Shown here in pieces: positions 3,981-8,579 of a DNA stretch of 8,579 nucleotides; position 1 is the first letter of the stretch; every line of letters begins with the position of its first letter. Made by a program: the position numbers and the translations under genes. The notes beneath the pieces are model-generated. The model did not search any database, had not been told where the DNA came from, and saw only the letters and a program-made list of their open reading frames with translations. The DNA lies in the NCBI GenBank assembly GCA_023419875.1, contig JAEZXM010000332.1, positions 1 to 8,579 of the forward strand. The letters run 5' to 3'. The DNA comes from Pseudomonadota bacterium (lineage in GTDB: Bacteria > Myxococcota > Myxococcia > Myxococcales > Anaeromyxobacteraceae).

Positions 3981-6851
3981 CTACCATGCTCCGGCCGCCG
4001 GGACGCGTGCCGGGCGGGCCGAGGCGCCGCCCCGGCGGCGGCGGAAGACCAGCTTCCGGAGCTCGACGATCCAGACGACGGAGCTCGCCGCCCCGGTGCA
4101 GAGGAGCCAGTCCCCGAGCGTGAGTGGGACCGTGCGGAACGGGACCTGCAGGAAGGGCAGGTGGACGACCGCCACCTGCAGGGCCACGGACACGGCCAGT
4201 GCAAGCCACAGCCATCGGTTGGCGAGGAGCCGGTGGAAGGCGCTCCGGTCCTCGAACCGACAGTTGAAGGTGTTGAAGAGCTGGAAGAGCACCAGCGTCG
4301 TGAACGCCATCGTCCGGGCGTGGCTGATGCCCTGCGCCGCGTCCGCGCCGGAGACGAGACCCCCGGGCAGCTCCCAGTCCATCACCAGCAGCGTGCCGGC
4401 GGCCATGACGGCGCCGACGAGGAGGATGTCCCACCAGGCGCGGCCCGGGATCACGCGGCTGCGCGGATCGCGCGGCGGCCTCCGCATCACCTCGTGGTGT
4501 GCGGGCTCGACGCCGAGCGCCAGGGCCGGCCCGGAGTCGGTGAGCAGGTTGATCCACAGGATCTGGGTGGCGACGAGCGGCACGACGAGCGCTGACCCCT
4601 GCTCCGGCACGAGGCCGATCGCCCCGGCGAGGACCACGCCGAAGAACATGACCAGCACCTCGCCGATGTTGGACGAGAGCAGGAAGCGCAGGAAGCGCTG
4701 GATGTTGGCGAAGATCGACCGCCCCTCCTCGACGGCGGCGACGATCGAGGTGAAGTCGTCGTCGGCCAGCACCATGTCGGAGGCGCCCTTCGCGACGTCC
4801 GTGCCGGTGATCCCCATCGCCACGCCGATGTCCGCCGCCTTGAGCGCCGGGGCGTCGTTCACGCCGTCGCCGGTCATGGCGACCACCTCACCGTTCGCGT
4901 GGAGCGCCCGGACGATCCGCAGCTTGTGCTCCGGGGCGACACGCGCGTAGACCGAGACCTCCCGCACCGCCGTGCGCAGCTCCTCGTCCGTCATCCGCTC
5001 CAGCTGCGCGCCGGAGAGCGCCGCCGCGCCGCGCTCGGCGATCCCGAGCTCCGCCGCGATCGCGGCGGCCGTGACCGGGTGATCACCGGTGATCATGATC
5101 GGCCGCACCCCGGCGCGCTTCGCCACCGCGACGGAGTCGCGCGCCTCGGGCCGGGGCGGATCGATCATCCCGACCACCCCGAGGAACACGAGCCCCTGCT
5201 CCACCTCCTCCGTCAGGGCGCCCCTCAGCGCCTCGCGGCCGAGGACGCGGTAGGCGATGCCGAGGGTGCGCAGCGCGGCCGCGCCGAGCTCGTCCACCGC
5301 GCGCTGGATCTCCTCCCGGCGCGCCTGCGTCAGGGGGCGCGTCCCCGCGCCGAGCCGCTCGTCGGTGCAGCGCGCGAGCAAGACGTCCGGCGCGCCCTTC
5401 GAGAAGACCAGCGTCCGCCCGGCGTCCTCGGCGTCCGAGTGGGCGGTGCTCATGAGCTTGCGCTCGGACGAGAACGGCACCTCGTCCAGGCGAGGGAACC
5501 GGCCGTGGAGCGACCCCGACGCGTGCCCGATCTTGCGCGCCGCGACCACGAGGGCGCCCTCGGTCGGGTCGCCCTGGACCGTCCAGCGGCCGCCCTCCTG
5601 TCGGAGCGCCGCGTTGTTCGCCAGCTCGCCGGCCGCGAGCGCCCGCTCGAGCTCCTCCAGCACCGCCGGATCCTCGATCTCCCTCCCGCCCAGCAGCACC
5701 TCGCCCGCGGACGGATCGTAGCCGGTCCCCGTCAGGTCGACCCTGCCGCTCGCGGTCACCACGGCTCGCACCGTCATCTCGTTGCGGGTGAGCGTGCCGG
5801 TCTTGTCCGAGCAGATGGTGGTCGTCGAGCCGAGCGTCTCGACCGACGACAGCGTGCGGACGATGACGGCCCGTTCCGCCATACGCCGCGTCCCGAGCGA
5901 CAGCACGATCGTCGTCACGGCGGTGAGCCCTTCCGGCACCGCCGCCACCGCCAGCGACACCGCGAGGAGCAGCACGGCCACGAGATCGGCCACCGCGCTC
6001 AGGTGCTCCACCGCCACCAGGGTGGCGCTGATGACGACGGCGATCGCGATCACCGCCGCCCCGAGCAGCTTCCCGACGCGGTCGAGCTCCTTCTGCAGCG
6101 GGGTCTCGGTCTCCTCCGCCGCCCGCAGCGAGGCGGCGATCGCGCCGATCTCCGTGGCCGGCCCGGTCCCGGTGACGACCGCGCGACCCCGACCCGCGGC
6201 CACCGCCGTCCCGCTGAACACCATGTTCGTTCGATCGCCGATCGTCACCTCCGCATCGATGGGCGCCGTGCCCTTCGAGACCGCGGCGCTCTCCCCGGTG
6301 AGCGCCGACTCGGAGGCTCGGAGCGCGACGGCCTGGATCAGCCGTGCATCGGCCGCGATCGTGTCGCCCTCCTCGAGGACCAGCAGGTCGCCGGGCACGA
6401 GGTCCTGCGTCGGCACCATCCTCTGCTCGCCGTCCCGGATGACGCGAGCGCTGGGGGCGGCCATCGCCTCGAGCGCCGCCAGCGCCCGCTCGGCGCGGCT
6501 CTCCTGCAAGAATCCGAGCACGCCGTTCAGGAGCACGATCGCCAGGATCGTGAGCGACTCGTACGGGACTGGCCCCGCGCGCTCGATCCACCAGGCGAGG
6601 AACGAGACTGCCGCGGCGACGAGCAGCAGGCCGGTGAGGACGTCCGCGAACTGGGCGAGGAAGCGACGCCAGAGCGGGACGGGCGTCGCCGGCGGCAGCT
6701 CGTTGCGGCCGTGACGCCGGAGGCGTTCTGCGGCGTCGCCGGCGGTGAGCCCGCGCGTCGCGTCGGTCCCGAGCGCGGCGACGACGTCCTCCGCGGAGCG
6801 GCGGTACGGGGTATCCCCTGGAGCCGCGGGGGCTTCGGAGCGTCTCGACAC
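3981..6851 (-). CDS. P-type cation ATPase, Ca2+-transporting (P2A-like)
   Basis: A 956-residue inner-membrane pump that uses ATP to move a cation, most likely exporting Ca2+. Seen in order: a cation ATPase N-terminal domain (about 15-85), actuator loop TGES (185-188), M4 motif VPEGL (305-309), phosphorylation site CSDKTGTLT with Asp349, nucleotide-domain KGAPD (485-489), ITGDHP (587-592), hinge TGDGVND (660-666), M5 SSNIGE (Asn728, Glu731) and M6 NLLTD (Asn768, Thr771, Asp772). The M4 Glu, M5 Asn/Glu and M6 Asn/Asp match the SERCA calcium ligands. In M8 the SERCA Glu908 position appears to be Gln857 (FQLFN), as in PMCA-type pumps, suggesting one calcium per cycle. No heavy-metal CPx motif occurs. 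The C-terminus is Arg-rich and short. Start GTG at 6851 is backed by GGGGAGA seven bases upstream. It follows the lipoprotein gene by 24 bp. Confidence 0.93.
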   Translation of the reverse strand: MSRRSEAPAAPGDTPYRRSAEDVVAALGTDATRGLTAGDAAERLRRHGRNELPPATPVPLWRRFLAQFADVLTGLLLVAAAVSFLAWWIERAGPVPYESLTILAIVLLNGVLGFLQESRAERALAALEAMAAPSARVIRDGEQRMVPTQDLVPGDLLVLEEGDTIAADARLIQAVALRASESALTGESAAVSKGTAPIDAEVTIGDRTNMVFSGTAVAAGRGRAVVTGTGPATEIGAIAASLRAAEETETPLQKELDRVGKLLGAAVIAIAVVISATLVAVEHLSAVADLVAVLLLAVSLAVAAVPEGLTAVTTIVLSLGTRRMAERAVIVRTLSSVETLGSTTTICSDKTGTLTRNEMTVRAVVTASGRVDLTGTGYDPSAGEVLLGGREIEDPAVLEELERALAAGELANNAALRQEGGRWTVQGDPTEGALVVAARKIGHASGSLHGRFPRLDEVPFSSERKLMSTAHSDAEDAGRTLVFSKGAPDVLLARCTDERLGAGTRPLTQARREEIQRAVDELGAAALRTLGIAYRVLGREALRGALTEEVEQGLVFLGVVGMIDPPRPEARDSVAVAKRAGVRPIMITGDHPVTAAAIAAELGIAERGAAALSGAQLERMTDEELRTAVREVSVYARVAPEHKLRIVRALHANGEVVAMTGDGVNDAPALKAADIGVAMGITGTDVAKGASDMVLADDDFTSIVAAVEEGRSIFANIQRFLRFLLSSNIGEVLVMFFGVVLAGAIGLVPEQGSALVVPLVATQILWINLLTDSGPALALGVEPAHHEVMRRPPRDPRSRVIPGRAWWDILLVGAVMAAGTLLVMDWELPGGLVSGADAAQGISHARTMAFTTLVLFQLFNTFNCRFEDRSAFHRLLANRWLWLALAVSVALQVAVVHLPFLQVPFRTVPLTLGDWLLCTGAASSVVWIVELRKLVFRRRRGGASARPARVPAAGAW

Positions 6852-6858
6852 GTGCCTG

Positions 6859-6865
6859 TCTCCCC
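6859..6865 (-). promoter_or_regulatory. Ribosome binding site deciding the ATPase GTG start
   Basis: GGGGAGA on the minus strand sits seven bases before the GTG at 6851, in the 24-bp gap after the lipoprotein stop. This supports the non-ATG start and independent reinitiation on a shared transcript. Confidence 0.6.
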
Positions 6866-6875
6866 ACCGGGCGGA

Positions 6876-7637
6876 TCACGGAAGGTACGAGAGAGGATTC
6901 CTCGGTTTCACCCCGTCCCGCACCTCGAAATGCAGGTGCGGCCCGGTGGTCCGCCCCGTCTGGCCGACCTTCGCCACCACGTCCCCTTGCCGCACGCGGT
7001 CGCCCTCGCGGACCAGGACCTGCGAGTTGTGGGCGTAGACCGTCACGAGCCCTCCGGCGTGGCGGAGGATGACGACCTTGCCGTACCCGCTCTGCACGCC
7101 GACGAACAGGACCTCGCCGTCGGCGGCGGCGGTGACCGGCGTCCCGTGCGGCGCGGCGATGTCGATGCCGTCGTGGTGGCGCGCCCCGCGCTTGCCGTAC
7201 CGGCCGTAGAGCACGCCCCGGAGCGGCCAGGCGAAGGAAGGCGCTTCCCCGCGCGGCGGCGATGCGGCCGACGGATCGACCCTGGCCTGCACCGCCGGCG
7301 CGGGATCGGTCGCGCCCGCGAACCCCGGGGCCGGCTCGACCTCGAGGACGCGCGTCGCCCCGGGCACGAACAGCTCCTGGCCGACGGCGAGCGTGCGCGG
7401 ATCGTCGATGCCGTTCGTTCGCATGAGGTCGTCCGGCTCGAGCCCGTACGCCTTCGCGATCCGGTAGACGTTCTGGCCCGCGCGGACCACGTGGACGACG
7501 CCGGCGGCGTCCGTTCCCTCGGGGATCGCGAGCGCCGCGCGGGCCGTGGGCTCACTGCGCCGGGGCGCGGAGTGGTCGGTGGCGCAGGCGGCGAGCGCGG
7601 CCAGAGCCAGCGCGGCGAGCCCGGGCCGGCTCCTCAC
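6876..7637 (-). CDS. LysM and M23 (LytM) peptidase lipoprotein, NlpD-like
   Basis: A 253-residue envelope lipoprotein. The signal sequence ends in lipobox LAAC with Cys18 as the lipidation site. Residue 19 is Ala, so there is no inner-membrane Asp+2 retention signal, and an outer-membrane location is likely. One LysM peptidoglycan-binding module spans about 48-92, followed by a Pro/Ala-rich linker (100-135) and an M23 domain (about 136-253). The zinc-site residues are present: H155 and D159 (HDGID) and H236 in HLH (234-236), with H203 in YAHN. E. coli NlpD has lost these and only activates the amidase AmiC; this protein may cut peptide cross-links itself. The GTG start at 7637 overlaps the surE stop (GTGA) and has GGAAGGAA five bases upstream. 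Gene order matches the surE-nlpD neighbourhood of gamma-proteobacteria, without pcm. Confidence 0.9.
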   Translation of the reverse strand: MRSRPGLAALALAALAACATDHSAPRRSEPTARAALAIPEGTDAAGVVHVVRAGQNVYRIAKAYGLEPDDLMRTNGIDDPRTLAVGQELFVPGATRVLEVEPAPGFAGATDPAPAVQARVDPSAASPPRGEAPSFAWPLRGVLYGRYGKRGARHHDGIDIAAPHGTPVTAAADGEVLFVGVQSGYGKVVILRHAGGLVTVYAHNSQVLVREGDRVRQGDVVAKVGQTGRTTGPHLHFEVRDGVKPRNPLSYLP

Positions 7638-8404
7638 GAAGGTTCCTTCCGGTAGCCCGGCATCGCGAGGTCGCGAAGCCGCGCCAGGGCGCCGTCGTGC
7701 GTGGGGTCGAGGTGGAGCGGGGTGATCGCGGCCAGGCCTTCCTTCACCGCGTTGCAGTCCGACCCGGCGATGTCCTCGTTGCGCGCGCCGCCCTCGCCGC
7801 CGATCCAGTAGTACTTGCGGCCCCGCGGATCGGTCTTCTCCACCACCTCGTTCCCGTAGGTGCGCCGGCCGAGCCGCGTGACGGCGAAGCCGCGGACCGG
7901 ACCGGGCGGGACGTTCACGTTGAGGAGAAGGGGCGCGGGGCTCGCTCCGGACGCGGGCGGCACCAGCATCCGCCGCACCAGCGCGGCGGCGAACCGGGCG
8001 GCGTGCTCGAAGTCGTGGGGCGGCGGCGCGGCCAGGGAGACCGCCGCCGACGGCACGCCGAGGAGCGCGCCCTCGATGGCCGCCGCCACGGTCCCGGAGT
8101 AGTGGACGTCGTTGCCGAGGTTGGGCCCGTGATTGATCCCGGAGACGACGACGTCGGGGCGGGCGTGCCGGAGGACGAGGCAGATCCCCATGTACACGGC
8201 GTCGGTGGGCGTCCCGTCCACCGCGTACCACCGCGGCTGCACCTCGACCATCCGCAGAGGGCGGTGCAGGGAGATGGCGTGCGAGGACGCGGATTGCTCC
8301 CGGTCCGGCGCGACCACCCACACCTCTTCGCCGTCGAACGCCGCGGCCAGCGCGCGGAGGCCGGCGGCGTGCACACCGTCGTCGTTGGAGAGCAGGATCC
8401 GCAC
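7634..8404 (-). CDS. surE: 5'/3'-nucleotidase SurE
   Basis: A 256-residue SurE, a metal-dependent cytoplasmic phosphatase that removes phosphate from nucleoside monophosphates and is tied to stationary-phase survival in E. coli. The start MRILLSNDDGV carries the metal-binding Asp8-Asp9 pair. VAPDREQSASSH (31-42) supplies the conserved Ser, and VSGINHGPNLGNDVHYSGTV (87-106) the conserved Asn91 and the SGTV signature. The C-terminal region (LLNVNVPPG at 159-167, the RKYYWIGG stretch, DCNAV near 216-220, and TPLHLD at 228-233) is typical. Length is usual and no key residue is missing. The GTG at 8404 is chosen because the family begins there; no Shine-Dalgarno sequence precedes it. Its 3' end overlaps the lipoprotein start by 4 bp, so the two are probably coupled. 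It is the first gene of the minus-strand run. Confidence 0.96.
   Translation of the reverse strand: MRILLSNDDGVHAAGLRALAAAFDGEEVWVVAPDREQSASSHAISLHRPLRMVEVQPRWYAVDGTPTDAVYMGICLVLRHARPDVVVSGINHGPNLGNDVHYSGTVAAAIEGALLGVPSAAVSLAAPPPHDFEHAARFAAALVRRMLVPPASGASPAPLLLNVNVPPGPVRGFAVTRLGRRTYGNEVVEKTDPRGRKYYWIGGEGGARNEDIAGSDCNAVKEGLAAITPLHLDPTHDGALARLRDLAMPGYRKEPS
7643..7650 (-). promoter_or_regulatory. Ribosome binding site of the lipoprotein gene inside the end of surE
   Basis: GGAAGGAA on the minus strand lies within the last codons of surE, five bases before the lipoprotein GTG at 7637. With the GTGA overlap it supports coupled translation of the two genes and fixes a start immediately before the lipoprotein signal peptide. 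Confidence 0.7.
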
Positions 8405-8433
8405 GGCGCAGAATGTACCAACCGGCCACGCGT

Positions 8434-8450
8434 GCCGCCAGGAAGGCGGC
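8434..8450 (-). repeat. Hairpin in the region upstream of surE
   Basis: GCCGCC (8434-8439) and GGCGGC (8445-8450) can pair around a 5-base loop, 30-46 bases before the surE GTG. An outer pair CCGGCC (8422-8427) / GGCCGG (8448-8453) offers an alternative fold. If transcribed, this would be a structured 5' leader for surE. A short stem is not rare at this GC content. I see no convincing -35/-10 pair in 8405-8536; TACATT near 8414-8419 on the minus strand is the only -10-like string. Confidence 0.3.
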
Positions 8451-8524
8451 CGGGAACGCGAGGAGCGTCCGGGCGTGCGGACCGCGCTTGTGCCGTCCTG
8501 CGGGAAGCGGTTTACTCGGCCCCC

Positions 8525-8546
8525 GCGCCGGCGAGCTCACCGGCGC
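8525..8546. repeat. Near-perfect 22-bp palindrome at the right edge
   Basis: GCGCCGG (8525-8531) and CCGGCGC (8540-8546) are exact complements around an 8-base centre that contains GAGCTC. Only one symmetric pair of the 22 bases does not match. It could be a hairpin at the 3' end of an upstream minus-strand gene, but no T-run follows on the minus strand, so it is not a standard intrinsic terminator. Confidence 0.35.
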
Positions 8547-8579
8547 AGCACGGAGCCCGGTGCCGACGGACCCACGAAA
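8537..8579 (-). CDS. Possible last codons of an upstream gene (cut by the window edge)
   Basis: On the minus strand a frame entering from the right edge reads FVGPSAPGSVLRR and stops at TGA (8537-8539), within the edge palindrome. A second frame reads 21 codons, ending in AGAGAE, and stops at TAA (8512-8514). Both have third positions rich in G/C, so composition does not choose between them, and neither may be real. No family can be recognised from so few residues. The gap to surE would be about 107-132 bp. Confidence 0.2.
   Translation of the reverse strand, partial: FVGPSAPGSVLRR

Noticed and set aside
4157..4179. Eight-bp inverted repeat (GCAGGTGG / CCACCTGC) near the 3' end of the ATPase gene
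   Set aside because: Short stem within two similar membrane-segment codon runs (LQVAVV and LQVPF); expected at this GC content, and no T-run follows.
5080..5095. Perfect 16-bp palindrome TGATCACCGGTGATCA inside the ATPase gene
   Set aside because: It encodes the invariant ITGDH motif of P-type ATPases; the codons largely force the symmetry, and it lies deep in coding sequence.
4899..7655. A very long (918-codon) open frame on the plus strand opposite the ATPase and lipoprotein genes
   Set aside because: It is antisense to two well-supported genes, reads as Arg/Asp/His/Gly-rich low-complexity protein with no recognisable domain, and is the expected by-product of extreme GC at third positions.
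7638..8540. An upstream extension of the lipoprotein gene to a 554-codon protein
   Set aside because: The extension reads surE in the wrong frame. The GTG at 7637 has a good ribosome binding site and is followed at once by a lipoprotein signal peptide.
8405..8579. A tRNA or small RNA gene in the right-edge intergenic region
   Set aside because: No T-arm GGTTCGAATCC-like sequence, no CCA-adjacent acceptor stem and no cloverleaf arrangement could be found on either strand.
1..8579. A mobile element, defence system or CRISPR array
   Set aside because: No transposase, integrase, nuclease-toxin pair, spaced direct repeats or composition break was seen; gene families are housekeeping and base composition is uniform throughout.

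Overview
The window is very GC-rich bacterial DNA in which almost every third codon position is G or C and five of the eight complete genes start with GTG. Protein types and gene order (surE directly followed by a LysM/M23 lipoprotein gene) suit a Gram-negative, high-GC delta-proteobacterium of the Myxococcota (Anaeromyxobacter-like) kind. That assignment is inference from composition and family resemblance. I see no transposase, integrase, phage gene, CRISPR array, rRNA or tRNA; this looks like ordinary chromosomal backbone.

Layout. Left edge (1-175, minus): the first 58 codons of an exported protein with a clean signal peptide, cut by the window edge. A 97-bp divergent gap separates it from two plus-strand genes: an AlkA/OGG-type HhH-GPD DNA glycosylase (273-1205) and an 81-residue stand-alone Lrp/AsnC ligand-binding (RAM) domain protein (1300-1545). 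The latter converges, with only 4 bp between stop codons, on a six-gene minus-strand run that fills the rest. In transcription order (right to left) the run is: surE 5'-nucleotidase (7634-8404), LysM + M23 lipoprotein resembling NlpD (6876-7637), a P-type Ca2+-like cation ATPase (3981-6851), apt adenine phosphoribosyltransferase (3440-3955), a small flavin/NAD(P) ferredoxin-reductase-like protein (2695-3402), and an AI-2E/PerM-family permease (1550-2683). Spacing is a 4-bp overlap, then 24, 25, 37 and 11 bp, so one transcript is likely. The 175 bp to the right of surE hold its probable promoter and 5' leader, and perhaps the last codons of an upstream gene.

How the genes may work together. 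SurE and Apt both act on nucleotides (dephosphorylation and adenine salvage). The lipoprotein acts on or regulates peptidoglycan. The ATPase and the AI-2E protein are inner-membrane transporters. The set looks like stationary-phase/envelope and salvage housekeeping rather than a single pathway. I found no convincing new multi-gene system. The items most worth a second look are two strong symmetric elements inside coding sequence (a 12-bp stem with a GAGGA loop in the reductase gene, and a perfect 20-bp palindrome at the start of apt), the gene order itself, and a reductase without the usual FAD-binding Arg motif.
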